In this document: positions 46,201 to 54,383 of the stretch, piece after piece | How the letters are laid out: every line of letters begins with the position of its first letter | Numbering within the stretch: the stretch's first letter is position 1 | NCBI RefSeq assembly: GCF_000365425.1 | Contig: NZ_AQOV01000001.1 | Location: 434,001-498,000, forward strand | Origin: Methylomonas sp. MK1 | Lineage (GTDB): Bacteria > Pseudomonadota > Gammaproteobacteria > Methylococcales > Methylomonadaceae | Length of the DNA stretch: 64,000 nt | Reading direction: 5' to 3' | The notes under the pieces: model-generated | Databases searched by the model: none | Told to the model about the DNA's origin: nothing | What the model saw: the letters and a program-made list of their open reading frames with translations, nothing else | Program-made: the position numbers and the translations under genes

Positions 46201-46765
46201 ACACCACTTGCTGCAAACTGGAAGCCAATAGCAAGGCGAACAGACCGGATAACATCACAATACCCATCGCCGCAGCCAAAAAATCCCGCCACAAGGAATC
46301 CAGCTCCGCCAGACTGGAGGCTATCCAAACCCTTCCCAAGGTGCGACCGTCCAACGCTATCGTTTCGCTAACGGTGCAATATGCATCGTCGAATCGCGGC
46401 CGCTCGATAGCCGAAGGCTCCGGATGTTGAGGCGGACAGGCCAAGCCGGGTTCGTAAAGTGCAAATAGCTGATTGGCGCTATCATAAATACAGGCCGATA
46501 CCACGCTCTGCTTGACGCTTAAAGCTGCCAACGTCGCGTTGGCGACACCGCTGTCATTGAAGGACAAGGCCACGGTACTGCGACTGGCGATGATACGGGC
46601 CAGAGAACTCAAATCCCGACCCATATCCTGTTTGACCCGCATGTGTTCCTGGGCGATAAAACCGGCCCCCGCCAGCAGCAGGGACAAGATGCTGGTTGCC
46701 AACATGATCAGCACCAACTTGGTTTTAATGGTCAGATCGCGTTTAAATTCAGCCTGGTTTGTCAT
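43262..46765 (-). CDS. Hybrid sensor histidine kinase: CHASE8-like, HAMP, PAS, HisKA, HATPase, REC, REC, HPt
   Basis: Inner-membrane kinase of 1167 residues. Domain order: membrane helix 18-38; periplasmic CHASE8-like domain (about 45-155; [18 protein letters not shown] is diagnostic); helix 165-182; HAMP; coiled coil to 285; PAS (about 288-400); HisKA with phospho-His430 in [15 protein letters not shown]; HATPase ([27 protein letters not shown]); receiver 1 with Asp725; receiver 2 with Asp872; HPt with His1027 in [14 protein letters not shown]. All phosphotransfer residues are intact, so a full relay can run inside the protein. CHASE8 is the sensor of YfiN, whose partner YfiR is encoded 16 bases upstream here. 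Confidence 0.92.
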   Translation of the reverse strand: MTNQAEFKRDLTIKTKLVLIMLATSILSLLLAGAGFIAQEHMRVKQDMGRDLSSLARIIASRSTVALSFNDSGVANATLAALSVKQSVVSACIYDSANQLFALYEPGLACPPQHPEPSAIERPRFDDAYCTVSETIALDGRTLGRVWIASSLAELDSLWRDFLAAAMGIVMLSGLFALLLASSLQQVVSGPLVRLKKTVETINSEKNYTLRATQESNDELGALIQAFNTMIATIEARDSELLALNWQLAENEKLLASINEGLEERVAARTMELADINAKLAHNSVMLATVLDSMSQGLIAFDSNLKLLVWNKKLSEVRGYPESMLAVGRDHADFMQFDLTDPQLRFRNPDAELKQLLEEIRRFQPHNFTRQRLDNRVIEISGGPIADGGFVSTYEDVTLRKQAELALKEARDAAQSATQTKSQFLANMSHEIRTPMNGVLGMLHLALQTELTASQRNYLAKAHSSARTLLGILNDILDFSKIEAGKLALEETEFRFDSVVEQLADMIGYQAGLKGIEFLIRHDPQIPPVLLGDPLRFGQVLTNLCGNALKFTEAGELELAFYCLAKTDSTIDLRISVRDTGIGMSEDDQKKLFQEFTQADQGTSRRFGGTGLGLAICKTLVEMMHGRIWIEQSQLGQGTTFCFTVRLGVATDTLLHQDALERSIGVLLAEVRVLVVDDNEASREIISDMLRPFQLRVSCSASAAAALIALRDMPADQPFDVVLMDWKMPGMNGDEAIRQIRADTSLVQQPKIIMVTAYGSEDVMRLAGRAGIDGFLIKPVSPSSLLDAILSALGRGRVLGVVDKFKQLGGADIAGIKQLQGIRLLLVEDNEINREFACELLRSHEIQVDEAMNGEEAVAMVRQHHYDAVLMDIQMPVLDGLQATVKIRALAQSEGNQRYATMPIIAMTAHAMARDVEKSLEAGMNDHVTKPIDPDRLFKALATWIPLTADGGQSQEAARIYQIADYPEDLQTLTSLDIVQGIRRIGGNPDAYRKQLYRFKEHYPDAVAEIRGLINAGELRQAEERCHALKGVSGNLGATDLFEAAAGVDIVLKQNQIPPAEHLQHMEGFLRKVIGDIQALQTAADSQTSGLDQPTAPVADAEIAADLQKLSQLLESDLGAAETMLEQLQRSMAGHQYLPLLEEIAKKIDRFAIDEALTQLSELLQKF

Positions 46766-46781
46766 GGGTTTCTGAAGTGAA

Positions 46782-47297
46782 TTAACGGACGATACGGGCG
46801 ATTTCCATCAACAAGGCATTGACTTTTAATTGCGCGCGGCGCACGGCGTCGGGATTGATTTCCAGCTTGATTTGGCCGTTTTCGCTATAGAACCCGATAC
46901 AGCCGCCCCGGCCGGCAAACCCCTCGGCATCGCTGACAGTCAATATCTGATTGCTGCGCACCTGCTGCATCAAGGCTTGCAACTCGGGTGCATCATGGTC
47001 GATATACAAAATCTGGCAAACCTGCGGGTCGTCTATACCCGACCAGATTTGCAATAAATGCCCCTTGGTATCGCGGCTGGCCAAGTCGCTCAGCAAGTTA
47101 ACGATAGGTTCGGCACCAACGATGCAGACATGCAGCGTATCGTTCATCAGCGCCGGCCATTCCACGAACTTGGTGAAATTGAACACATAATTGGCCTTGG
47201 TTTTGGCGTTGAGCGCGTCGTCGTCGGCAGCGGCGCCAAGACTGCTGAGCATCACCCACAAAAATAAACCCGCGCTCACTAACTTCCCCGGCATCAA
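46782..47297 (-). CDS. YfiR-family periplasmic protein (DUF4154)
   Basis: A 171-residue exported protein: signal peptide about 1-24 (LVSAGLFLWVMLSSLGAAAD), then the family blocks KANYVFNFTKFVEWP, HVCIVGAEPIV and GFYSENGQIKLEINPDAVRRAQLKVNALLMEIARIV (C-terminal helices). In Pseudomonas, YfiR binds the CHASE8-like periplasmic domain of the diguanylate cyclase YfiN and inhibits it. Here the next gene encodes a hybrid kinase with a CHASE8-like domain, so YfiR probably gates that kinase. It overlaps the TonB receptor gene by 4 bases. Confidence 0.85.
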   Translation of the reverse strand: MMPGKLVSAGLFLWVMLSSLGAAADDDALNAKTKANYVFNFTKFVEWPALMNDTLHVCIVGAEPIVNLLSDLASRDTKGHLLQIWSGIDDPQVCQILYIDHDAPELQALMQQVRSNQILTVSDAEGFAGRGGCIGFYSENGQIKLEINPDAVRRAQLKVNALLMEIARIVR

Positions 47298-50200
47298 AAC
47301 TCCAGGCGGGCGGTCAATTTCACCGTCAAACTCGGTCCGGCCAGCACAGTAGACGGCGTACCTAAATTCGGCGAGGCAAAGTCGCTGTTAAATGCCGCAT
47401 AATTTTTAAAATCGAATAAATTCAACACATCCAAACGCAGCTTCATCCGGGTGTCGTGCGGCGTATCGAAACTTTTTATCAGCGCAATGTCGACTTGTTT
47501 GTACCCCCACCACTGCCCCGGAAAAATAAAATCGCTACCGGGCGGCGTAAAGGTATCGAAGCGGCAAGCACCACTGGTACAGTTGACGCCGGAGCGGGTG
47601 TCGGGCGTCGCCAGCGTCAGTTTGGTGGAAAAAATCAAATCCCACGGCAAATCGACACTGGCGGTTGTCACCAATTTATGCTTTCTGACTCCGGCGGTAT
47701 CCAGCCAGCCATTGGTGTGGGTATTGGGATGCTCAAACAAATAGCTGCTGTTATCGAAGAAAGACTGCGGTTTGTTTTCCTCGGAATCGGTAAAGGTGTA
47801 GGCAACAGTCATTCCCCAGCCGCTGTCTTTGCTGTACGGTTTTTCCGCTTTGACAAATACCGAGTTGGTTTTGGTCTGTACGCCGTTATCGAACAAGATC
47901 AATTGCCCAAAACCCGGTACAGCCTGAAAGGTACCGCCGAACCCGGACCCGGCTGCGTAAAAGCTACCGTCGGCATTGCGACCGCCCAGCAAACCGACCA
48001 AACCGTTGTAACTGTGTACGTGCGACACGCTGACCTCGGTATACCAGTCGCCGAAACGATTGCGCATGCCGATATTGAACTGGTCGGCATAGGGCGTGCG
48101 CAGATTGTTACGCATCAAATTGATTTCCCGGCTGCTACCCGTACCTGCACCGGTCAGCGCGGACAATTGCGCCGGCGTATAGTTTAAATACTCGGGATTC
48201 CAGGCAATGCAATCAACGCCCCCAACACAATCGTAATTGGGGTCGCCCTGAAAATTGACGCTAAAACTGGGATAACTGCCCTTGGTTCGTTCCAGTTGCA
48301 GCACGTCGTAAATATGGCGGTCGTAGGCCTTGGCGTAGCCGCCGAACAACACATGCCGTTGGTCTTCGAATAAGTCGTATGCCAACCCTAATCTGGGTGC
48401 AATATTATTGCTGTCGGCCGCCCGATTAGCACCGTTGCTGAGGTAGTTTTCGATGTCGTAACCGGTATTGGCGTTGTGAATGTTGTGCCAATTGCGGAGC
48501 GCGCTGCTGACATCGCCGGGTGTGACATGATTCAGATAACCGGGGTTGTATTCGTAGTCCCAGCGTACGCCCAGGTTTACGCTCAGATGTCTATTAGGGT
48601 TCCAATCGTCTTGCAGATACGCGCCAAATTGCGTCACGTCAGATTGGGCGGAACCGTCGCCGCCTCCGGCTAATGGCGTTGCCCAGCGCACTTGATACGG
48701 GTTGCCGGCAGGATTGTTTAAATTTAAGCCGAACTGCGGGTGGTAAGGGTCGCGCTCCACCGCGCCAAGTTCTATCTGTTTGACTTTAGCGCCCAGCTTT
48801 ACGACATGAGTGCCATGCCAATCCAAACCGCTGAAGGTTAGATCGTCTTGAAAACCCGGCCCGCTCTGCCCCTTGTCCTGATAATTGGTCGCGCCGCCGC
48901 TATTCAGCACACTCCGGCTACTCAGATTACCCCCACTCAAACTGCCGTCCAGGCGACGCAGCAGCAAACCCGCGCTTTGCGTGGCCGGCAATTGCTGCCA
49001 ATTAGCATCTTCATAAGTAAACCGGGCTTCGTTGACCCAATGTTCGGCGCTATATTGATATTTAAAGTCCAGGCGTTTTTCACTGTTACCCTTTGTTAAC
49101 GCATAAGACTCGGCGTTTTGACCGCCAATGCCCAGGGTTTCGGTTTCGTCGCGCAACTTAAACGACACTTCGATCAGGTTGCTGTCGTTAAGCGCCCAAT
49201 CCAACTTGCCGAAAAACAAATCCGCCCTGAACGGCCGGTTCACGCTGCCCAGTTGCGCCTGATACGGTTCGGTTAAGAGGGAGCCGTCGCCAGCGCTGAC
49301 ATTGGCGTAATCGTCGTTGAGTTTACGTTCGTATGCCATGAAAAAATGCGCGACATCCTTGGCGATGGGACCGCTCAAGGTCACACCAAATTGCGCTTGC
49401 TCGGTATCGCGCTTGCCGCCCGCCAGTTGTTCGCTGGGGGTGACGCTGCGCAGATCTTGATTGGTATGATCGTAAAATGTTTCGCCGTGAAAGGTATTGC
49501 CGCCGGATTTGGTCTGCACCGAAATTGCCGCGCCGCCGACTTGATCGTACTCGGCTTTATAGTTCTGGCTGATAACCTTGTATTCGGCAACGGCCGATTC
49601 CGGAAACACATTGCCGCGACTGGAATCCTGCCCGGCTACGCCGCCCCTGACCACATAGTTTTTCTGGCTAACGCCATCGATAAACAAATTGACGCTATCC
49701 GGACGTTGCCCGCCGCTTTGCAAGCGGGTACTGCCATTCTCATCGTTTACCACATTCACGCCGGGCGCCAGGTCGGCATAATTTAGAAAATTGCGGTTTA
49801 CCTGCGGCAAGCGCTGCATTTGCTCGGGCGTTAGATAGGTAGCCAACTCCGCGGAATTGCCCTCACTCGTGTGTTCGGCAACGCTATTATCATCGCCTAA
49901 CGCAACGTCTACCAAGGCCACCTGCCCCACTTGCAGCGTCAGCTCTTGACTGTTTTGCTGGCCGTCCAACCCTAACACCTTGAGCTGGTAACGGCCGGGT
50001 TTTAACGCCATCAGCACATATGAACCGTCGGCTCGGGAAAAGGTCCGCGTGGAAAAACCCCGCTCCAGGCTGGTGACGATGATTTGCGCGCCTGCCTGAG
50101 TGTCAGCCCCCCGCAGCGTGACTTGACCACGAATTGTCGCCGCACTGATGTCGGCCTGCACCGGATTACTCCAGCAGATTATCGTCAGCAGTACGCTGGC

Positions 50201-50317
50201 GGCGCTTGATAGCCGGCAGACCATGAAACTGACGATAATCTGCCAAGCTATCGTCTTGCGCAGAGGATTTTCATTAAAAACCGGCCGCACCCTAAAACTC
50301 CATACTTGCTTTAGCAT
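47294..50317 (-). CDS. TonB-dependent outer membrane receptor with CarboxypepD_reg (Oar-like)
   Basis: A 1007-residue outer membrane protein. After a signal-anchor-like N-terminus comes a carboxypeptidase-regulatory-like beta domain (IRGQVTLRGADTQAGAQI, with GSYVLMALKPGRYQL), then a plug domain (YADLAPGVNV, LFIDGVSQKN) and a long beta-barrel ending in a terminal Phe (LTVKLTARLEF). This order is that of the Oar-type TonB receptors. Substrate is not evident; no siderophore or sugar genes are near. It lies in a signalling cluster and may act as the outer-membrane sensor. The N-terminal extension before the hydrophobic segment is long, so a downstream start is possible. Confidence 0.88.
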   Translation of the reverse strand: MLKQVWSFRVRPVFNENPLRKTIAWQIIVSFMVCRLSSAASVLLTIICWSNPVQADISAATIRGQVTLRGADTQAGAQIIVTSLERGFSTRTFSRADGSYVLMALKPGRYQLKVLGLDGQQNSQELTLQVGQVALVDVALGDDNSVAEHTSEGNSAELATYLTPEQMQRLPQVNRNFLNYADLAPGVNVVNDENGSTRLQSGGQRPDSVNLFIDGVSQKNYVVRGGVAGQDSSRGNVFPESAVAEYKVISQNYKAEYDQVGGAAISVQTKSGGNTFHGETFYDHTNQDLRSVTPSEQLAGGKRDTEQAQFGVTLSGPIAKDVAHFFMAYERKLNDDYANVSAGDGSLLTEPYQAQLGSVNRPFRADLFFGKLDWALNDSNLIEVSFKLRDETETLGIGGQNAESYALTKGNSEKRLDFKYQYSAEHWVNEARFTYEDANWQQLPATQSAGLLLRRLDGSLSGGNLSSRSVLNSGGATNYQDKGQSGPGFQDDLTFSGLDWHGTHVVKLGAKVKQIELGAVERDPYHPQFGLNLNNPAGNPYQVRWATPLAGGGDGSAQSDVTQFGAYLQDDWNPNRHLSVNLGVRWDYEYNPGYLNHVTPGDVSSALRNWHNIHNANTGYDIENYLSNGANRAADSNNIAPRLGLAYDLFEDQRHVLFGGYAKAYDRHIYDVLQLERTKGSYPSFSVNFQGDPNYDCVGGVDCIAWNPEYLNYTPAQLSALTGAGTGSSREINLMRNNLRTPYADQFNIGMRNRFGDWYTEVSVSHVHSYNGLVGLLGGRNADGSFYAAGSGFGGTFQAVPGFGQLILFDNGVQTKTNSVFVKAEKPYSKDSGWGMTVAYTFTDSEENKPQSFFDNSSYLFEHPNTHTNGWLDTAGVRKHKLVTTASVDLPWDLIFSTKLTLATPDTRSGVNCTSGACRFDTFTPPGSDFIFPGQWWGYKQVDIALIKSFDTPHDTRMKLRLDVLNLFDFKNYAAFNSDFASPNLGTPSTVLAGPSLTVKLTARLEF

Positions 50318-50370
50318 CAGACTTGCCTGGATCAGACTTATTCATGTCGTCACCCGGATGCCGTTTAGAT

Positions 50371-52392
50371 TCAATCATGGCGGGGCGTCCCCAGTGGTTG
50401 CGGTATCGGCTTACCTAGATAAAAACCTTGCGAAAAATCGATGCCCAACTCAACTACCTTGGCTTGGATCTCCGCACTCCCCACAAACTCGGCAACGGTG
50501 CGCATGCCCAAGCGTCGCGCAGCATCGACGATGACACGAGCAATCACTTCAGAATCGGGATTGTCGATAATATTCATAATGATGGAGCCGTCGATCTTTA
50601 AATAATCGATCTTTAACCGCAATAAATGCACGAAGTTGGAATAGCCACTGCCGAAATCATCTATGGCAAATTGACAACCATAGCCTTTCATACGATTAAC
50701 AAACTCGCGCACGTCCTCGTAACTTTCGATACCTTCAGATTCGGTGATCTCCAACACAATGCGCGAACCGACGCCAGGCTGAGAGAGTTTCTCGGCAATA
50801 AAGCTCACAGTATTGGCATCGATAATATCCTCTACCGTTAGGTTGATACTCATCTCCTCCTCCGAGTCGGGCAAGGCTTGCACGACTTGTTCGATCATGG
50901 TGCGAGTCAAGGCGGTATATTGCCGGGTACGTTTTGCGACCCCGAGAAAGCTGGGCGGAATCACGTTGCCGTCTTCGTCTATCATCCGCATCAGAGCTTC
51001 GTATTTGACGACTTTGCCGCTGCGATTGTCGACGATGGGTTGATAAAAAGGCACGATACGGCCGTCGGCCAAGGCACTGCGAATCTTCTGGCTCCAATGG
51101 ATGTTGTCCTTGTAGTGCGATTTGATCTGCATCTGATCGGTATATATCAAATAATCCCGACGTTCGATTCTGGCGCGCTCCAAGGCCAGGGCCGCATGCG
51201 TATAAGGATTGTCGGCACCTGAACAGATGCCGGCCGTCACGCGGATATTAATCTTGTCTTCGCCGCAATCGATCGCTTCCGATTCCAAATGCTTGATAAT
51301 TCTGTCTATCAATTGCTCGAAACCACCCGGATCGCCACCGTTTTTTGAGAGCAACGCAAACAAATCGCCGCCGATGCGATAAGCCTGCGCATCGGCGCCG
51401 CTCATTTTTTGCAAACGCTCGCCAATTTCCAACAAGACTTTATCGCCGTTGCGCAAACCGTAAAAATCATTGATGGCTTTGAATTGATCGATATTGATCA
51501 TACCCAGCATCGATTGCTCGGCATTTGCCAAATCCTGCATCAATTTCACTCGATTGGGCAAACCGGTTAACGCGTCCGTGGTCTGTTCCCGAATCAACTC
51601 TTCCTGTTTGATTAAATGAGTGACATTCACGCTGGTAGAGATAAACTCGCGAATCGCGCCGTCGGCGTCGAGGATGGGCACGATGGTGTTGTTGATGTAA
51701 ATCACCTCGCCGCTTTTAGTCAGGTTGCTGTAGGTGCCGCGCCAGATTGCTCCGCCTAGAATCGTGTTCCATAATTCTCTATGCAGACAGGGAGCCGCGT
51801 CGGGATCTTTGAGAATCCGACTGGTTTTGCCAATCACCTCCTCGCGGGTGTAGCCGTAGGTTTGCACAAAGGCATCGTTTACAAAGGTGATCACGCCATG
51901 CGGATCGGTCCGGAATACGATATTGGACACATCCGTGGCATGCCGGTATTCGTTCAGACGTTTGACCCGGCCTTCCAGAGCGCGGCGTAAGCGGCTCAGT
52001 TCCAGATGCGTTTTGACCCTGGCCCTTACTTCATCGATGTCGAACGGCTTGGTAATAAAATCGGCGGCGCCCATCGAAAAACCGCGAATTTTTTCGATGG
52101 ACGCTTCGACTATCGTCACAAAGAGGATGGGTATCCCCGCGGTTCTAGGATCGCTCTTAAGCCGCCTACAAACCTCATAGCCATCCATACCCGGCATTCT
52201 GACGTCCAGCAATACCAAATCAGGAGGCGTCGGGCCTTGCGCCAACTCCACCGCGCGCATGCCTTCTGTTGCCACCATAATGCCGTAATCATCCTTAAGT
52301 GCTTCGAGTAAACCGTGGATATTTTCGGGAAGATCATCTACCACCAAAATAGTCGGCCTGGGATTGAGCGATAGGGATTTGTCTTTGTTCAT
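50371..52392 (-). CDS. REC-PAS-GGDEF(degenerate)-EAL signalling protein, probable c-di-GMP phosphodiesterase
   Basis: A 673-residue cytoplasmic protein. Receiver domain with Asp63 in VLLDVRMPGMDG, PAS about 150-265, GGDEF about 270-420 and EAL 430-670. The GGDEF motif reads GGDLF (341-345), which has lost the catalytic Glu, so cyclase activity is unlikely. The EAL domain keeps KYEALMR (Glu465), INLTVED, EITESEG, AIDDFGSGYSN, LKIDGS and SQGFYLGKP, so it should hydrolyse c-di-GMP. It is encoded next to a receiver protein and a hybrid kinase with HPt, which could phosphorylate it. Confidence 0.92.
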   Translation of the reverse strand: MNKDKSLSLNPRPTILVVDDLPENIHGLLEALKDDYGIMVATEGMRAVELAQGPTPPDLVLLDVRMPGMDGYEVCRRLKSDPRTAGIPILFVTIVEASIEKIRGFSMGAADFITKPFDIDEVRARVKTHLELSRLRRALEGRVKRLNEYRHATDVSNIVFRTDPHGVITFVNDAFVQTYGYTREEVIGKTSRILKDPDAAPCLHRELWNTILGGAIWRGTYSNLTKSGEVIYINNTIVPILDADGAIREFISTSVNVTHLIKQEELIREQTTDALTGLPNRVKLMQDLANAEQSMLGMINIDQFKAINDFYGLRNGDKVLLEIGERLQKMSGADAQAYRIGGDLFALLSKNGGDPGGFEQLIDRIIKHLESEAIDCGEDKINIRVTAGICSGADNPYTHAALALERARIERRDYLIYTDQMQIKSHYKDNIHWSQKIRSALADGRIVPFYQPIVDNRSGKVVKYEALMRMIDEDGNVIPPSFLGVAKRTRQYTALTRTMIEQVVQALPDSEEEMSINLTVEDIIDANTVSFIAEKLSQPGVGSRIVLEITESEGIESYEDVREFVNRMKGYGCQFAIDDFGSGYSNFVHLLRLKIDYLKIDGSIIMNIIDNPDSEVIARVIVDAARRLGMRTVAEFVGSAEIQAKVVELGIDFSQGFYLGKPIPQPLGTPRHD

Positions 52393-52438
52393 CGTCCAGG
52401 GAAATAGTTAGACTAGCGTTGCCAATTCACCCCAACGA

Positions 52439-52861
52439 TTATAGTCTGCCATAGCGTTTCCGATAGGTGGCCAGCTCCAAATGCAGTCTAACCCGGGCTA
52501 TAAGCAACTCGGGCACCACTGGCTTGAGTAAATAGTCGTCGGCGCCCAATGCCATACCCTTAATATCATCGCCGGCTTCGGCCGCGGCAGTGACAAAAAT
52601 GACCGGGATTTCAGCCGTTGCCGAATCACCACGCAGAGTTTGCAACACCTGGTATCCGTCCATTTCCGGCATTTTTATATCCAGCAAAATCAAATTCGGC
52701 GCTGGCGCGCGCCGGGCTATCTCCAGGGCTTTTTCACCGGAAGTAGCCGCCATCACCGCATAATCTAGCCGCAAAATATTCAGCAAGGTATGCAGGTTTT
52801 CGTGAACATCATCGACGATCAGAATTTTTGGTTTTTCGTTTGAAATACAAATATCGTTCAT
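52439..52861 (-). CDS. Single-domain response regulator
   Basis: A 140-residue protein with only a receiver domain: [18 protein letters not shown], phospho-acceptor in [14 protein letters not shown], conserved Lys in [11 protein letters not shown]. It has no output domain. The ATG at 52861 is preceded by GGGGAG; a longer frame to 52897 is less likely. It is first in the cluster of GGDEF-EAL protein, TonB receptor, YfiR and hybrid kinase and could be a phosphate shuttle or sink for the kinase. Confidence 0.9.
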   Translation of the reverse strand: MNDICISNEKPKILIVDDVHENLHTLLNILRLDYAVMAATSGEKALEIARRAPAPNLILLDIKMPEMDGYQVLQTLRGDSATAEIPVIFVTAAAEAGDDIKGMALGADDYLLKPVVPELLIARVRLHLELATYRKRYGRL

Positions 52862-52897
52862 GTGGCTCCCCCGCTCACCCCGATAGGCTATAGACAA

Positions 52898-53269
52898 AAA
52901 ATAAGTTCACCCACCAATAAAATCCAAAGCAAACCCGTGCGCAAACTTAGTTCATGATCCACTGAAGATCAAAATTCAACCATTTATTCATCGCCGACAG
53001 AACATCATCAACCGAGCCCAAGTAGCCGCGGCTCAGACGCTAAGCCAATGACTAAAATTGGATTGCCTTTTAGGGAAGTAACAACTGCGTAGAACTCAGG
53101 GGCCAAGTTAATAGCCGAGAAAATACTCGCCTGAATTGCAAAATGACCGCGTATCCATTATCCTAGTCGGAATTGGGCAGTCGCTATCACGGCGACAAAA
53201 AGCAGATTAAGCTCTGAAGCGATCAATTTCTGAAGCACTACATCCGCGGATTGGCCCAAAAATCTATTA
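52898..53269. other. 372-base gap with no visible gene
   Basis: Between the response regulator and tRNA-Ser. I see no convincing gene or strong hairpin. A minus-strand frame at 53158-53358 overlaps the tRNA and is spurious. Confidence 0.55.
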
Positions 53270-53357
53270 GGAGAGATGGCCGAGCGGTCGAAGGCGCACG
53301 CCTGGAAAGTGTGTATACGGCAACGTATCGAGGGTTCGAATCCCTCTTTCTCCGCCA
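53270..53357 (+). tRNA. tRNA-Ser, anticodon GGA
   Basis: An 88-base class II tRNA with encoded CCA. The acceptor stem GGAGAGA pairs with TTTCTCC, the D-arm starts TGGCCGAGCGG, the anticodon loop CTGGAAAG carries GGA (UCC and UCU codons), a variable arm follows, and the T-arm GGTTCGAATCC is standard. A truncated integrase and a toxin-antitoxin pair follow, so the tRNA has probably served as an insertion site. Confidence 0.95.
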
Positions 53358-53451
53358 CGATTTAACTTATTGAGAAACATGACGTTTTTCAATTTTAGAG
53401 CCCGAAATAACGGTGTGTGTTAAAAAACACTGTCACAAAAGGGGCTTTTTT

Positions 53452-53547
53452 ATGGGCAAAATTCCTTACCTGTTCAGACGGAAAAACGTCTTTTATTTCC
53501 GTTTAGTCATCCCAACCGAGCATCAAAGTTCGCTTCTTTTATATTAA
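53452..53547 (+). pseudogene. N-terminal stub of a tyrosine recombinase (DUF6538-like start)
   Basis: A 31-codon frame starts MGKIPYLFRRKNVFYFRLVI, the typical opening of phage/island integrases with a DUF6538 domain, then ends at TAA after a few unrelated residues (SSLLLY). A full integrase has about 400 residues, so only the first 25-30 remain. It lies 95 bases after tRNA-Ser, the usual place of an island integrase, and its end overlaps the end of parE. It is the scar of a lost mobile element. Confidence 0.75.
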
Positions 53548-53843
53548 TCGATTAGATGGGTTTCGCTATCCATGCGCGAATGAAGAACACGGACAATTTC
53601 AATCTGATTGGATTCTTTTTGACGATAAAACACAAGGTGTTTGCCGACTGGAAGCTTGCGGTAACCGGGGAGAATTTCGCTACAGTCTCGCCCAATGAGC
53701 GGATTTGTCACCAAATCATAAAAGCTTTGGTCGAGCAAAGTTAAATAACGGTTTCGCTGTTCAATGCCCCATGTTTCTTGGGTATAACGACCAATGTTCT
53801 TTAAGTCTGCTTTAGCGGCGTTGGTAAGTGAAAATTCCAGCAT
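53544..53843 (-). CDS. parE: ParE-type toxin (RelE/ParE superfamily)
   Basis: A 99-residue toxin with the compact RelE/ParE fold. Motifs: FSLTNAAKADLKNIGRYT at the N-terminus, GRDCSEILPGYRKLPVGKHLVFYRQ in the middle (given as the usual family blocks) and IVRVLHSRMDS near the end. ParE poisons DNA gyrase. It follows the antitoxin gene with a one-base overlap (TGATG), the normal parDE arrangement. It sits beside an integrase remnant and a tRNA, so it was probably acquired with a mobile element. Confidence 0.9.
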   Translation of the reverse strand: MLEFSLTNAAKADLKNIGRYTQETWGIEQRNRYLTLLDQSFYDLVTNPLIGRDCSEILPGYRKLPVGKHLVFYRQKESNQIEIVRVLHSRMDSETHLID

Positions 53844-54085
53844 CAGTGATGACTTTCACTGTCGAGTTCTTCGAGCAAACCTTTCAATGAATAATCAGCC
53901 GCTCCGCTTTCTTCACCCTGTTTAAGCGCAAGTCTTAGGGCTGATAGCTTTGCTTCTCTCTCTTCCAATAGGCGCAAGCCTGCCCGGATTGCTTCACTGG
54001 CTGAACCATAGCGACCGTTGCTAATTTGTTGAGCAATGAACTGCTCGAAGTGCGTGCCGAGTGTAACGCTTGTGTTTTTTTGCAT
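53843..54085 (-). CDS. parD: ParD-type antitoxin (CopG/RHH-like)
   Basis: An 80-residue protein with an N-terminal ribbon-helix-helix DNA-binding part (TSVTLGTHFEQFIAQQISNGRYGSASEAIRAGLRLLEERE in family order) and a flexible acidic C-terminus that would wrap the toxin. It is encoded first, as usual, and should repress the operon through the dyad upstream. ParD family assignment rests on the SASEAIRAGLRLLEE segment, which is diagnostic. Confidence 0.9.
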   Translation of the reverse strand: MQKNTSVTLGTHFEQFIAQQISNGRYGSASEAIRAGLRLLEEREAKLSALRLALKQGEESGAADYSLKGLLEELDSESHH

Positions 54086-54115
54086 GGCAAACCTTTGTTG
54101 ATCTGATCGGATATT

Positions 54116-54144
54116 TATACCATTTAATATTATTTATTGGTATA
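54116..54144. promoter_or_regulatory. Dyad operator/promoter region of parDE
   Basis: TATACCA (54116-54122) and its exact complement TGGTATA (54138-54144), separated by 15 very AT-rich bases, lie 31 bases upstream of the parD ATG. An AT-rich dyad here fits the autorepression by ParD expected of this family. Confidence 0.6.
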
Positions 54145-54383
54145 TATCGGCGGTGCGAGAACCACAAAAAATGCAGCATCAAAAAATGATGCAAAAGCTT
54201 TTTTGCACTGTTACAAACACAAAAACTAACTTTCGGGGTTATGTCAGAATTCGAGCTCGCTGAGCACCAAGAAGCGATTCACTTGCTTTGCAACTTGCTG
54301 CAAATGTTGCACTGGCTTTCAATGAACTGAAATCAGGAGCAATCTGCGATGTTAGCGCTTTAGAACTGATGTCACCGACTGTT
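54145..54383. other. Gap between parDE and yihY, no supported gene
   Basis: About 240 bases. A 29-codon frame starts at an ATG at 54241, but nothing supports it. A short direct repeat-like AAAAAATG/CAAAAAATGATG lies near 54167-54190. I see no terminator here. Confidence 0.5.

Noticed and set aside
53158..53358. Minus-strand frame starting MAEKEGFEPSIRC
   Set aside because: It runs through tRNA-Ser. This peptide start is a well-known false product of serine tRNA genes.
54241..54330. 29-codon frame in the gap before yihY
   Set aside because: Too short, no recognisable feature and no supporting site.
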